Below are positions 8,195 through 16,570 of a stretch of DNA of 64,000 nucleotides, in pieces. The first letter of the stretch is position 1; every line of letters begins with the position of its first letter. The translations under genes and the position numbers were made by a program. The stretch is from Stenotrophomonas maltophilia. GTDB lineage: Bacteria > Pseudomonadota > Gammaproteobacteria > Xanthomonadales > Xanthomonadaceae. The stretch covers positions 4,016,501-4,080,500 of the forward strand of contig NZ_NERD01000002.1 in NCBI RefSeq assembly GCF_002799155.1, in the 5' to 3' direction. The notes beneath the pieces are model-generated. The model was not told the DNA's origin. It ran no database searches and saw only the letters and a list, made by a program, of their open reading frames with translations.

Positions 8195-10087
8195 TCAGTA
8201 GATCGGCGTCACCTTCATCTGCGGCAGCGGACGCGGTGCACCGTCGGTCAGGTCGGGGCCGAGGTCATCCCAGGTACGTCCCTGTTCAACCATCAACCCC
8301 CACAGCTGCTGCGAGGCCAGCCGCTTGTCTTCCGAGCCCAGCTTGTACGACGGTGGTGCCGGTTCACCGCGGGCGACCATCGCGTACGCCGCGCGATAAG
8401 CCAGCACCTGCTGTGCCGGGTCGTCGGTTCGCGCCACTTCCAGCGTGTAGCGCTGGTAGGCCGAAGCCAGGTTGCGCCAGCGGATCCAGTAGTGGTTCTC
8501 GAACGAGAACGAACAGAAGCGCGCACCGGCCAGGCTGCCCTTGTCGGCGATGCGGGTCAGCACCTCCTGCGGCATGTCCAGGTTCATGCCGCCTTCGTCG
8601 CCCTGCAGGCTGACGTGCACGATACGGTCGCGGTAGCCCGGCGCGCGCGCCTGCAGCAGGTCGCGCCAGTTCTGCATGGTCGCCACCACCGCGAACAGGA
8701 AACGACCCAGTTCGGCAGCGGCCAGCGGCGTGGCGATCGATTGGTAGGTGCGCTGCCAGCCGTGGCGGTTCTCGGTGGGCAGGAACACGGCATGTTCCAG
8801 CGCCTGGCGGCCACTGCTGCCGTGGCTCACGTCTTCGGCATGCTGCGGGTAGACCAGATTGATGGCGAAGGTTGGCCAGCGCGGCAGGGCAGCGTCGAAC
8901 AAGTGGATCGGGAAGTTGCTGCTGATGCCACCATCAGAGAACCAGCAGATGCGGAACGCGGTGATCACCGGGCCGCAGGCCTGGCCGGCACTAGTCAGCC
9001 CTTCCATGCTGTCGGCGACGTTGTGCTCCTGGTCGGCCGCAGGCGCGGTCGGTTCACAACGGCGCTCGCGGCGTGAGGGCTCATGCAGCGGCACCGCGCT
9101 GATCAGCAGCGGGAAGCTCAGGCTCATGCGCGTGGCCACCAGCACCGGCAGCTTCGGCCCCTGTGGCAGGTGGTAGTACCGCCGCCCTTCGACCTCCAGC
9201 GGCGGGCCGGCCTGCGTCACCAGCCACTGCACCACGCTGGCGGGGAACAGCTGCTCGAACTCCTCGCGCAGGAACCAGAACTGCGCACCACCGAGCGGCA
9301 GCGTGCGCGGCTCGTTGTGCGACACGCAGGTGGTGATCATCTGCAGGCTGATCGCGTGCGGGCCGTCCGGCTCTCCTGCATAGCGCGGCGCATCGTGCAG
9401 GTCGGCGAAGGTCAGCGGCGCATCCAGCGGCTTGCCGGACAACTGCTGCAGGCACTCGTGCAGCCACTCGGTCAATGCTGGCGTGCGTGCATCGCGGCCG
9501 AGGCCGCTGCACAGGCCCAGCAGGTTGCGCCGCGCCACCCGCGCTACCCGCAGCGCAGCCCCGGCCACGCCGGCACCGTAGGCGCACAGCAGCGACGGCA
9601 GCAAGGTAGCCGCCACACCGCTCCAGCCACCACCCCACCAGCCCAGGCCAAGCAGCAGCGCCAATGACACCAGCACTTCCAGCGGTGCGATCTGGAACAC
9701 GGCAATGGCAAGGCACAGCAGTTTGCGCGGCAGGCCGGCGTTGCCGGTCAACACCACCAGCAGCCGATAAGCGGCGCGTGCGCCCCGCGCCGGTTGGAAC
9801 AGGCTGTAGATGAAGCCGCGCCGCGACAGCTGCGCCGACACCGCCGACAGCCCGCCGTAGCCGGCATCGCCGGGCAGGTGCTCGCCGGCCTGCTGGCGGC
9901 GATCACCGCATGCAGCCGCGGCCGCCACCGCCGCAGCAATGGCGCCCGCCGAGGTGCCGCCGATGCTCTTGAAGCGATACTCGCGCGCCAGCGCCAGTAC
10001 CGCATTGGGGTACACGATGCCGCTGGTGATACCGCCTTTCATGACCAGATCGCAGTACTTGTCCGCCACTGTCTTGCCCCCGAGCAT
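8195..10087 (-). CDS. Patatin-like phospholipase family protein
   Basis: About 630 residues. The N terminus has the patatin oxyanion motif K-G-G-I-T-S-G-I-V-Y (near 17-26) and the nucleophile motif G-T-S-A-G-A (near 43-48); the dyad Asp is in F-S-D-G-G-I-S-S-N-F-P-I, so an active Ser-Asp lipid acyl hydrolase is expected. Between them, roughly residues 105-185, are several strongly hydrophobic stretches rich in Leu, Ala and Gly that look membrane-embedded, unusual for a soluble patatin. I start at the ATG at 10085-10087, just before the conserved part; the frame is also open to ATGs at 10186 and 10213. It diverges from nadM, and its substrate cannot be read from the sequence. Confidence 0.85.
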   Translation of the reverse strand: MLGGKTVADKYCDLVMKGGITSGIVYPNAVLALAREYRFKSIGGTSAGAIAAAVAAAAACGDRRQQAGEHLPGDAGYGGLSAVSAQLSRRGFIYSLFQPARGARAAYRLLVVLTGNAGLPRKLLCLAIAVFQIAPLEVLVSLALLLGLGWWGGGWSGVAATLLPSLLCAYGAGVAGAALRVARVARRNLLGLCSGLGRDARTPALTEWLHECLQQLSGKPLDAPLTFADLHDAPRYAGEPDGPHAISLQMITTCVSHNEPRTLPLGGAQFWFLREEFEQLFPASVVQWLVTQAGPPLEVEGRRYYHLPQGPKLPVLVATRMSLSFPLLISAVPLHEPSRRERRCEPTAPAADQEHNVADSMEGLTSAGQACGPVITAFRICWFSDGGISSNFPIHLFDAALPRWPTFAINLVYPQHAEDVSHGSSGRQALEHAVFLPTENRHGWQRTYQSIATPLAAAELGRFLFAVVATMQNWRDLLQARAPGYRDRIVHVSLQGDEGGMNLDMPQEVLTRIADKGSLAGARFCSFSFENHYWIRWRNLASAYQRYTLEVARTDDPAQQVLAYRAAYAMVARGEPAPPSYKLGSEDKRLASQQLWGLMVEQGRTWDDLGPDLTDGAPRPLPQMKVTPIY

Positions 10088-10279
10088 GCCGTCCGCCGCG
10101 TGGATGCCAGTATGGCGCAGAGGCTTCTCAGGGCCTGAGAACAGCAGCGCAGTCCCGGCAGGAATCTTCGGTTCAGCCGAAGGCATGCCTGCAGGCTTGA
10201 CCCGCCCCACCATCGGCGTAGCATCTGCAGCAAGCCAAGGGACAGACCCGCGGCTGCCACAACGACATGAGGGATTCTC

Positions 10280-11329
10280 ATGGAATTCGACTATCTCGTC
10301 TTCATCGGGCGATTCGAGCCCTTCCACAACGGCCACGCCGCCGTTGCCCGCCTGGCCCTGAGCCGGGCCCGCAAGCTGATCTTCCTGGTCGGTTCTGCCG
10401 ATACCCCCCGCAGCCTGCGCAATCCCTGGACCGTGGCCGAACGCGCCGTGATGATCCAGGCCGCCCTCGATGGCCACACCGACCGCCTGCTGATCCGCCC
10501 GCTGCGCGACCACCTGTACAACGAAGCGCAGTGGATCGCGAGCGTGCAGCGACAGGTGGCCGAAGCGCTGCGTAACGACGGTGCCGCCGCCGATGCGAAG
10601 GTTGGCCTGATCGGCATGGACAAGGACGCCTCCAGCTACTACCTGCGCGAATTCCCACAGTGGCCGCTGGTGGACGTGCAGCACACCGCCACCCTGTCGG
10701 CCACCGAGCTGCGGCGCTACCTGTTCGAAGCCGGCGACGTCGACTTCCACGGCGCGCTGCTGATGCTGCGTGGCAACGTGCCGGCGCCGGTGTACGACAT
10801 GCTCGAAGCGTTCCGCAAGAGCGCGCCCGCCTATGGCCAGCTGGTGGCCGAGTACCGCTTCATCGAACAGTACAAGGCCGCCTGGAAGGATGCGCCGTAT
10901 GCGCCCACCTTCGTCACCACCGATGCGGTGGTGGTGCATTCGGGCCACGTGCTGCTGGTGCGGCGCCGCTCGGAACCCGGCAAGGGGCTGTGGGCGCTGC
11001 CCGGCGGCTTCGTCGGCCAGGAGCAGAGCCTGCTCGACAGCTGCCTGCGCGAACTGCGCGAGGAAACCCGGCTGAAGATTCCGCTGCCGGTGTTGAAGGG
11101 TTCGCTGAAGGGCCAGCAGGTGTTCGACCACCCCGACCGCAGCCAGCGCGGCCGCACCATTACCCACGGTTTCCACTTCGAATTCCCGGCCGGCGAACTG
11201 CCGCCGGTTCGCGGCGGCGACGACGCCGACAAGGCGCGCTGGATACCGGTGAGTGAAGCGTTGGACATGGGCCCGCAGCTGTTCGAAGACCACCTGCACA
11301 TCCTGGAGTATTTCCTCGGCCGCGGCTGA
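10280..11329 (+). CDS. nadM: Bifunctional NMN adenylyltransferase / Nudix hydrolase
   Basis: A 349-residue fusion. The first 180 residues form a NadM-type nucleotidyltransferase (G-R-F-E-P-F-H-N-G-H near 10-19; L-S-A-T-E-L-R-R near 142) that makes NAD from NMN and ATP. The last 140 hold a Nudix box (G-G-F-V-G-Q-E ... R-E-L-R-E-E-T-R-L, near 235-258) with the usual NadM-linked variation of the final Gly. Such fusions (as in Synechocystis Slr0787) pair NAD synthesis with ADP-ribose breakdown. It lies 64 bp upstream of nadV, whose product NMN is its substrate, so the two form a complete nicotinamide to NAD route. Confidence 0.93.
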   Translation: MEFDYLVFIGRFEPFHNGHAAVARLALSRARKLIFLVGSADTPRSLRNPWTVAERAVMIQAALDGHTDRLLIRPLRDHLYNEAQWIASVQRQVAEALRNDGAAADAKVGLIGMDKDASSYYLREFPQWPLVDVQHTATLSATELRRYLFEAGDVDFHGALLMLRGNVPAPVYDMLEAFRKSAPAYGQLVAEYRFIEQYKAAWKDAPYAPTFVTTDAVVVHSGHVLLVRRRSEPGKGLWALPGGFVGQEQSLLDSCLRELREETRLKIPLPVLKGSLKGQQVFDHPDRSQRGRTITHGFHFEFPAGELPPVRGGDDADKARWIPVSEALDMGPQLFEDHLHILEYFLGRG

Positions 11330-11393
11330 CCTGCCCGGCCTCCCCACTGGCGGATAGACCGCCGGTGCCATTCGACGCGAAGGAGCTTCCGTC

Positions 11394-12803
11394 ATGCACT
11401 ACCTCGATAATCTTCTCCTCAACACCGACAGCTACAAGGCCAGCCATTGGCTGCAGTACCCGCCGGGTACCGATGCCACGTTCTTCTACGTGGAATCACG
11501 TGGCGGCCTGCACGATCGCACGGTGTTCTTCGGCCTGCAGGCGATCCTCAAGGACGCCCTGGCGCGGCCGGTCACCCACGCCGACATCGACGACGCCGCT
11601 GCGGTATTCGCCGCCCATGGCGAACCGTTCAACGAGGCCGGCTGGCGCGACATCGTCGACCGCCTGGGCGGCCACCTGCCGGTGCGCATCCGCGCCGTGC
11701 CCGAGGGCAGCGTGGTGCCCACGCACCAAGCGCTGATGACCATCGAGTCGACCGATCCGGCCGCGTTCTGGGTGCCCTCGTACCTGGAAACCCTGCTGCT
11801 GCGCGTGTGGTACCCGGTCACCGTGGCCACCATCAGCTGGCATGCGCGACAGACCATCGCCGGCTTCCTGCAGCAGACCAGCGACGACCCGCAGGGGCAG
11901 CTGCCGTTCAAGCTGCACGACTTCGGCGCCCGCGGTGTATCGAGCCTGGAATCGGCGGCGCTGGGCGGTGCCGCACATCTGGTCAACTTCCTCGGCACCG
12001 ATACCGTATCGGCCCTGTGCCTGGCGCGCGCGCACTATCACGCGCCAATGGCCGGTTATTCGATCCCCGCCGCCGAGCACAGCACCATCACCAGCTGGGG
12101 CCGCGAGCGCGAGGTGGACGCCTACCGCAACATGCTGCGCCAGTTCGGCAAGCCCGGTGCGATCGTGGCGGTGGTGTCGGACAGCTATGACATCTACCGC
12201 GCGATCAGCGAGCACTGGGGCACGACGCTGCGTGATGAGGTGGTGGCCTCGGGCGCCACCCTGGTCATCCGCCCCGACTCGGGCGACCCGGTGGAGGTGG
12301 TGGCCGAAAGCCTGCGCCGGCTGGATGAAGCCTTCGGCCACAGCCTCAACGGCAAGGGCTATCGCGTGCTCAACCACGTGCGGGTGATCCAGGGCGATGG
12401 CATCAATCCGGACACCATCCGGGCGATCCTGCAGCGCATCACCGACAACAGCTACGCCGCCGACAACGTGGCCTTCGGCATGGGCGGTGCGCTGCTGCAG
12501 CGGCTGGACCGCGATACCCAGAAGTTCGCGCTGAAGTGTTCGGCCGCACGGGTGGACGGCGAGTGGATCGATGTCTACAAGGACCCGATCACCGACGCCG
12601 GCAAGACCAGCAAGCGCGGCCGCATGCGCCTGCTGCGGCGCCTGGATGACGGCAGCCTGCACACGGTGGCATTGCCCCCCAGCGGTGACGAAACGCTGCC
12701 GACCGGCTTCGAGGACGCGATGGTGACCGTGTGGGAGAACGGCCACCTGCTGCACGACCAGCGGATGGAGGACATCCGGGCCCGGGCGGCGGCGGGGCGT
12801 TGA
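11394..12803 (+). CDS. nadV: Nicotinamide phosphoribosyltransferase
   Basis: A 469-residue NAMPT/NadV enzyme joining nicotinamide and PRPP to give NMN. It matches the NAMPT type rather than nicotinate PRTase: N-T-D-S-Y-K-A-S-H at 10-18, the Asp-equivalent segment F-G-A-R-G-V-S-S-L-E (near 180), N-F-L-G-T-D-T-V, the phospho-acceptor His in A-A-E-H-S-T-I (near 227), and R-P-D-S-G-D-P (near 293-299). ATG at 11394 follows an AAGGAG ribosome-binding site. It forms a pair with nadM upstream. A GGGGTC hairpin pair follows the gene. Confidence 0.94.
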   Translation: MHYLDNLLLNTDSYKASHWLQYPPGTDATFFYVESRGGLHDRTVFFGLQAILKDALARPVTHADIDDAAAVFAAHGEPFNEAGWRDIVDRLGGHLPVRIRAVPEGSVVPTHQALMTIESTDPAAFWVPSYLETLLLRVWYPVTVATISWHARQTIAGFLQQTSDDPQGQLPFKLHDFGARGVSSLESAALGGAAHLVNFLGTDTVSALCLARAHYHAPMAGYSIPAAEHSTITSWGREREVDAYRNMLRQFGKPGAIVAVVSDSYDIYRAISEHWGTTLRDEVVASGATLVIRPDSGDPVEVVAESLRRLDEAFGHSLNGKGYRVLNHVRVIQGDGINPDTIRAILQRITDNSYAADNVAFGMGGALLQRLDRDTQKFALKCSAARVDGEWIDVYKDPITDAGKTSKRGRMRLLRRLDDGSLHTVALPPSGDETLPTGFEDAMVTVWENGHLLHDQRMEDIRARAAAGR

Positions 12804-12818
12804 AGGTGCATCCCGACC

Positions 12819-12857
12819 GGGGTCAGAGCCCGCTGCGTGGCAGCGGGATCCGACCCC
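12819..12857. repeat. GGGGTC-bounded hairpin, copy 2
   Basis: GGGGTCAGAGCCCGCTG pairs with the mirror arm ending GACCCC around a short loop. It lies 15 bp after nadV, in tandem with the next copy, and may end its transcript. Confidence 0.8.
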
Positions 12858-12868
12858 TTCCTTCCGCT

Positions 12869-12907
12869 GGGGTCGGATCCCGTTGCAGCGCAATGGGATC
12901 CGACCCC
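12869..12907. repeat. GGGGTC-bounded hairpin, copy 3
   Basis: Second tandem copy, 11 bp after the previous one, starting GGGGTCGGATCCCGTTG and ending GACCCC; inner-stem pairing is weaker (CGTTG against CAATG). The pair separates nadV from the riboswitch leader. Confidence 0.8.
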
Positions 12908-12949
12908 GGTGCCCCTTGACCCGCGCGGCCAACAGGTCCACTTTGCACA

Positions 12950-13150
12950 CGCCGAAGGTATCCCTCCCATCGCTCCGGCGCGGGGAAGGATTTAAACGGG
13001 AATCTGGTGAAGGCGCCTGGCGCGCCCATTCCGGAGCTGCCCCGCAGCGGTAAATGGAAACGAATCCTGCCAACAGCACTGGGCGCATGCCTGGGAAGCG
13101 GCGGGTAGTAGGTGGGCTGCGGCCCGTGTCCATCAGCCCGAATACCGGCC
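12950..13150 (+). promoter_or_regulatory. Cobalamin (B12) riboswitch upstream of queH
   Basis: The aptamer core is plain: GGTATCC on the 5' side, TTTAAACGGGAA followed by a TGGTGAA box, CCGGAGCTGCCCCGCAGCGGTAA (13031-13053), the GCACTGGGCGCATGCCTGGG receptor arm (13076-13095), and the closing CAGCCCGAATACCGGCC (13134-13150). These match the conserved blocks of the AdoCbl riboswitch in order and spacing. It is sense to queH, whose start is about 195 nt further on. Directly after the aptamer are overlapping alternative stems (CCCCGG-CCGGGG and GGGGAC-GTCCCC) without a T-run, so control by Rho or translation is likelier than an intrinsic terminator. Confidence 0.92.
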
Positions 13151-13157
13151 CCGGCCG

Positions 13158-13328
13158 GGGGACACGACCGTCCCCTGACTCGACCTGGAATCTCCGCGGG
13201 GAGGTTGCCGGGGCCGTCGTCGTCCTGCGCGTGCAGGCGGTGTGGCCGCGCGCGTCCTGTTCACGGTATCCGGCCAGACCCGTTCACCCATGCACTGATG
13301 CGTGGGCCACCGCCGTTGCCGGCGGCCC
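13158..13328 (+). promoter_or_regulatory. Riboswitch expression platform and queH leader
   Basis: GGGGAC-N6-GTCCCC (13158-13175) can pair within itself or its 5' half can pair with the preceding CCCC of the aptamer end. Just before the start, GGG-CCA-CCGCC and GGCGG-CCC (13304-13328) form a strong hairpin that ends 15 nt before the chosen ATG and could hide the ribosome-binding region. No short peptide gene or T-run was found in this leader. Function is inferred from position. Confidence 0.45.
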
Positions 13329-13343
13329 ATGCGGTACCTGACG

Positions 13344-14015
13344 ATGACCCAGCCCCAACGCCCCACCCTGACCCTGCCCGCCGACGGCAAGCGCCTGCTG
13401 CTGCATTCGTGCTGCGCGCCCTGTTCCGGCGAAGTGATGGAGGCGATCACCGCTTCCGGGATCGACTACGCGATCTTCTTCTACAACCCCAACATCCACC
13501 CGGTGAAGGAGTACGAGCTGCGCAAGCAGGAGAACATCCGCTTCGCCGAGCAGCACGGCATCCCGTTCATCGACTGCGACTACGACACCGACAACTGGTT
13601 CAGCCGCGCGCGCGGCATGGAGAACGAGCCCGAGCGCGGCATCCGCTGCACGATGTGCTTCGACATGCGCTTCGAGCGCACCGCGCTGTACGCGCATGAG
13701 CATGGCTACGACACCATCAGCTCGTCACTGGGCATCTCGCGCTGGAAGAACATGGCGCAGATCAACGACTGCGGCATCCGCGCCGCGTCGCGCTATGAAG
13801 GCCTGCAGTACTGGGACTACAACTGGCGCAAGGGCGGTGGTGCCAGCCGCATGATCGAGATCAGCAAGCGCGAGCAGTTCTACCAGCAGGAGTACTGCGG
13901 CTGCGTGTACTCGCTGCGCGACGCCAACCGCCACCGCCGCGAGAACGGCCGCGAACGGATCAGGATCGGCCTGCTGTACTACGGGCAGGATGCTGAAACG
14001 CCGCAGGGCGATTGA
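13344..14015 (+). CDS. queH: Epoxyqueuosine reductase QueH
   Basis: A 223-residue QueH (formerly DUF208) protein, which reduces epoxyqueuosine to queuosine in tRNA using Fe-S chemistry and no B12, unlike QueG. Signature cysteines are [10 protein letters not shown] at the N terminus, R-C-T-M-C-F-D-M-R near residue 99, and E-Y-C-G-C-V-Y-S near 190. I begin at the ATG at 13344 because the conserved part starts soon after; ATG 13329 and GTG 13302 are in frame but lie within the leader hairpin. The gene is preceded by a cobalamin riboswitch, which fits repression when B12 is available to an alternative enzyme. It is followed by a terminator-like hairpin. Confidence 0.93.
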   Translation: MTQPQRPTLTLPADGKRLLLHSCCAPCSGEVMEAITASGIDYAIFFYNPNIHPVKEYELRKQENIRFAEQHGIPFIDCDYDTDNWFSRARGMENEPERGIRCTMCFDMRFERTALYAHEHGYDTISSSLGISRWKNMAQINDCGIRAASRYEGLQYWDYNWRKGGGASRMIEISKREQFYQQEYCGCVYSLRDANRHRRENGRERIRIGLLYYGQDAETPQGD

Positions 14016-14026
14016 CGTCCAGGCAT

Positions 14027-14049
14027 GGGGCGGCCACGCTGGTCGCCCC
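14027..14049 (+). terminator. Hairpin after queH
   Basis: GGGGCGGCCA and TGGTCGCCCC pair with one mismatch around CGC and are followed by TTCTGTTGT. It sits 11 bp after the queH stop and just before pncA, so it probably ends or weakens readthrough. Confidence 0.5.
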
Positions 14050-14070
14050 TTCTGTTGTGCCGGAACTGCC

Positions 14071-14697
14071 ATGACCGCCCTGCCCGCCGACGTCGCCCTG
14101 CTGGTGATCGACCTGCAGCCGGACTTCATGCCCGGTGGCGCGCTGGCCTGCGACCAGGGCGATGCGCTGGTGGCACCGATTGCCGATCTGCTGGCGCAGC
14201 GCCGCTACCGCACCGTGGTGGCGACCCAGGACTGGCACCCGGCCGACCATGCCTCGTTTGCCAGCCAGTACCCCGGCCGGCGCCCGTTCGAGACCATCCT
14301 GCTGCACGCGCAGCCGCAGACCCTGTGGCCCGACCACTGCGTACAGGGCAGCGCCGGTGCCGCCCTGCACCCGGGTTTGGACTGGACCGTGGCCGATCTG
14401 ATCCTGCGCAAGGGCACGCGCCAACAGGTGGATTCGTACAGCGCCTTCCGCGAGAACCATGGCCCCGATGGCGAGCGCCCAGCTACCGGTCTGGCAGGCT
14501 GGCTGCACGAGCGCCGCATCCGCGAAGTGCACGTGTGCGGCCTGGCCCGCGACTACTGCGTGCTGTGGAGCGCACAGGACGCGGTGAAGTCCGGCTTCCG
14601 GGTGAAGTTCCTGTGGGAGCTGACCAGGCCGGTGACCGACGCCAACGACGCAATGGTGCGCGAGGCGCTGGGCAAGGCGGGGATCGCGATCATCTGA
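14071..14697 (+). CDS. pncA: Nicotinamidase
   Basis: A 208-residue cysteine hydrolase of the isochorismatase family that turns nicotinamide into nicotinate. The triad is visible: Asp in V-I-D-L-Q-P-D-F (near 13), Lys in L-R-K-G-T (near 114) and Cys in G-L-A-R-D-Y-C-V (near 159). Metal ligands lie in A-T-Q-D-W-H-P-A-D-H. ATG 14071 sits directly before the conserved part; the upstream in-frame extension overlaps the queH end and terminator. It competes with NadV, encoded 1.3 kb upstream, for nicotinamide. Confidence 0.93.
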   Translation: MTALPADVALLVIDLQPDFMPGGALACDQGDALVAPIADLLAQRRYRTVVATQDWHPADHASFASQYPGRRPFETILLHAQPQTLWPDHCVQGSAGAALHPGLDWTVADLILRKGTRQQVDSYSAFRENHGPDGERPATGLAGWLHERRIREVHVCGLARDYCVLWSAQDAVKSGFRVKFLWELTRPVTDANDAMVREALGKAGIAII

Positions 14698-14825
14698 GCC
14701 ACCACCGCCGCTCAGTGGACGCTACGTCGCCGGGTGCGGGATACCAATGCTGAGAATGTCGCCTCTGCCGCTTGCCGGCCGCAGCCTGCGGCAACACAAT
14801 GAACTCGATCCAGCCCTCCAAGTAC

Positions 14826-14867
14826 GCCCCCCTACAGATCGCGGGACGGCCGAACCGGGGGCTTTTT
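14826..14867 (+). terminator. Possible intrinsic terminator after pncA
   Basis: GCCCCC (14826-14831) can pair with GGGGGC (14857-14862), followed by TTTTT. The 25-nt loop is long, so the structure is only moderately convincing. It lies 130 bp after pncA and 28 bp before the NYN gene. Confidence 0.45.
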
Positions 14868-14894
14868 ACTGGGTGGAATCGGAAGGGCAAAGGC

Positions 14895-15608
14895 ATGCCA
14901 ACAGCGATCCTGATCGATGGCGGTTACTTCGTTAAGCGGTTCCGCCGGATTGAACCTCACAACGCCAGCAACGCTGAACGGGCCGCAGAAGTAGCGCATC
15001 GATGGGCACTCGCGCACCTGACTTCGTCGGGGTGTGAGCGACGGGATCTCTACCGGATCTTCTTCTACGACTGTCCGCCCCTGCAGAAACGAATGCACAA
15101 CCCGATCTCGGGCGCCTGCATCAACTATGCGCGCTCACCCGAGGCGCTCTTCAGAATCGATTTGCACGAAGCCCTGAAACAGAAACGTAAAGTGGCACTG
15201 CGCCTTGGTCACCTCGCGGATTCCAGTTCGTGGAGAACCGATTCCCGAACGCTCGATGCACTTCTGAAAGGCAAGCGCTCATTCTCCACGCTCCTGCCCG
15301 AGGATCTGCACCCGGAGGTCAGACAGAAGGGCGTGGATATGCGCATCGGCCTGGACATCTCCTCACTTTCCCTCAAACGACAAGTCCGTCAGATTGTTCT
15401 GGTCGCCGGTGATGCCGACTTCATCCCCGCAGCCAAGCTCGCGCGACGCGAAGGTGTGGACTTCGTCCTGGATCCGATGTGGTCTCCGATACCCCATGGC
15501 CTTCTGGAGCATCTCGACGGTGTTCGCTCCACCTGCCCCAGGCCTGCGAACAGAAAGGAAGGGAGGGCAGTGATCGGGCATGCGATGGTAGATGCAGCCC
15601 GACCCTAG
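14895..15608 (+). CDS. NYN domain (PIN-like nuclease fold) protein
   Basis: A 237-residue protein. A-I-L-I-D-G-G-Y-F at 4-12 and the later I-V-L-V-A-G-D-A-D-F-I-P-A (near 177-189), followed by G-V-D-F-V, form the acidic NYN/DUF88 pattern of metal-dependent RNases of the LabA/limkain type. The middle has R-I-F-F-Y-D-C-P-P. Its bases are clearly less GC-rich than those of neighbours, suggesting a different origin. ATG 14895 follows GGAAGGGCAAAGG. Its stop overlaps the purU stop on the other strand (shared CTAG at 15605-15608). Target RNA and role are unknown. Confidence 0.8.
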   Translation: MPTAILIDGGYFVKRFRRIEPHNASNAERAAEVAHRWALAHLTSSGCERRDLYRIFFYDCPPLQKRMHNPISGACINYARSPEALFRIDLHEALKQKRKVALRLGHLADSSSWRTDSRTLDALLKGKRSFSTLLPEDLHPEVRQKGVDMRIGLDISSLSLKRQVRQIVLVAGDADFIPAAKLARREGVDFVLDPMWSPIPHGLLEHLDGVRSTCPRPANRKEGRAVIGHAMVDAARP

Positions 15609-16456
15609 CGGAACACCACCGTTCGGTGCCCGTTGAGCAGGATGCGGTGCTCCACATGCCGGCGCACCGCGCGCGCCAGCACCAGCGATTCGGTATCGCT
15701 GCCCAGCCGCACCAGCTCGCGCGGCGCCATCGCATGGTCCACCCGGGCCACGTCCTGTTCGATGATCGGGCCTTCGTCCAGATCCTCGGTGACGTAGTGC
15801 GCGGTGGCGCCGATGATCTTGACGCCGCGCGCGTGCGCCTGGTGGTACGGCTGTGCACCCTTGAAGCTGGGCAGGAAGCTGTGGTGGATGTTGATGGCAC
15901 GGCCGGCCAGCGCGCGGCACAGCGTGGGTGACAGGATCTGCATGTAGCGCGCCAGCACCACCAGGTCGATGCGCTCGCGCTCGACCAGGTCGATGATCTG
16001 TTGTTCCTGCACCGCACGCGTATCGGCGGTCACCGGCAGGTGGTGGAACGGCACCTGGTAGGACGCGGCCAATGGCGCGAAGTCGGCGTGGTTGGACGCC
16101 ACCGCCGCGATGTCGACCTTCAGCTGCCCGCTGTGGGCACGGAACAGCAGGTCGTTGAGGCAGTGCCCCTGCTTGCTGACCAGCACCAGCAGCCGCGCGC
16201 GGCGGCGGCCATCATGCAGCTGCCAGTCCATGCCGAAGCCTTCGGCCAGCGTGGCCATCGCGGCATGCACGGTCTCCAGCGGCAGGCCGGCGTCACGGTC
16301 GAAATGCACGCGCAGGAAGAAGCGGCCACTCTCCTCGTCGCCGAACTGCTGGGCATCGAGGATGTTGCAGCCGTGGTCGAACAGCAGGCCGGACACGCGG
16401 TAGACGATGCCGGTGCGGTCGGGGCAGGACAAGGTAAGAATGGAATCGGGGCGCAT
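15605..16456 (-). CDS. purU: Formyltetrahydrofolate deformylase
   Basis: A 283-residue enzyme that hydrolyses 10-formyl-tetrahydrofolate to formate and tetrahydrofolate, feeding PurT and balancing one-carbon units. Residues 1-80 are an ACT domain (L-S-C-P-D-R-T-G-I-V near 9). The formyltransferase fold follows, with the catalytic Asn-His-Asp set in I-N-I-H-H-S-F-L-P-S-F-K-G-A (near 195-208) and T-E-D-L-D-E-G-P-I-I. The ATG at 16454-16456 is chosen; the frame stays open into the opposite LysR gene, which is not credible coding. Confidence 0.92.
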   Translation of the reverse strand: MRPDSILTLSCPDRTGIVYRVSGLLFDHGCNILDAQQFGDEESGRFFLRVHFDRDAGLPLETVHAAMATLAEGFGMDWQLHDGRRRARLLVLVSKQGHCLNDLLFRAHSGQLKVDIAAVASNHADFAPLAASYQVPFHHLPVTADTRAVQEQQIIDLVERERIDLVVLARYMQILSPTLCRALAGRAINIHHSFLPSFKGAQPYHQAHARGVKIIGATAHYVTEDLDEGPIIEQDVARVDHAMAPRELVRLGSDTESLVLARAVRRHVEHRILLNGHRTVVFR

Positions 16457-16570
16457 CGCCCGAGTGTAGGGCAGCGCCCTGCCTGATGGATCGATGGTCA
16501 CCGATGCAACCGACCTGCTTGGTTCAGTCCCAAGCGATACTTGGCTATACCCATGGCAAGCTGGTCGGTC

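Noticed and set aside
8195..11395. Apparent fusion of the patatin gene with 1.2 kb of upstream sequence
   Set aside because: The extension runs antisense through nadM-Nudix, which is clearly coding on the plus strand. The same reasoning removed the long extensions of the genes at 1768, 11496, 15605 and 49454.
12819..12907. Tandem GGGGTC hairpins as a CRISPR-like array
   Set aside because: Only two units, no constant-length spacers and no cas genes; each unit is a self-contained palindrome found singly elsewhere.
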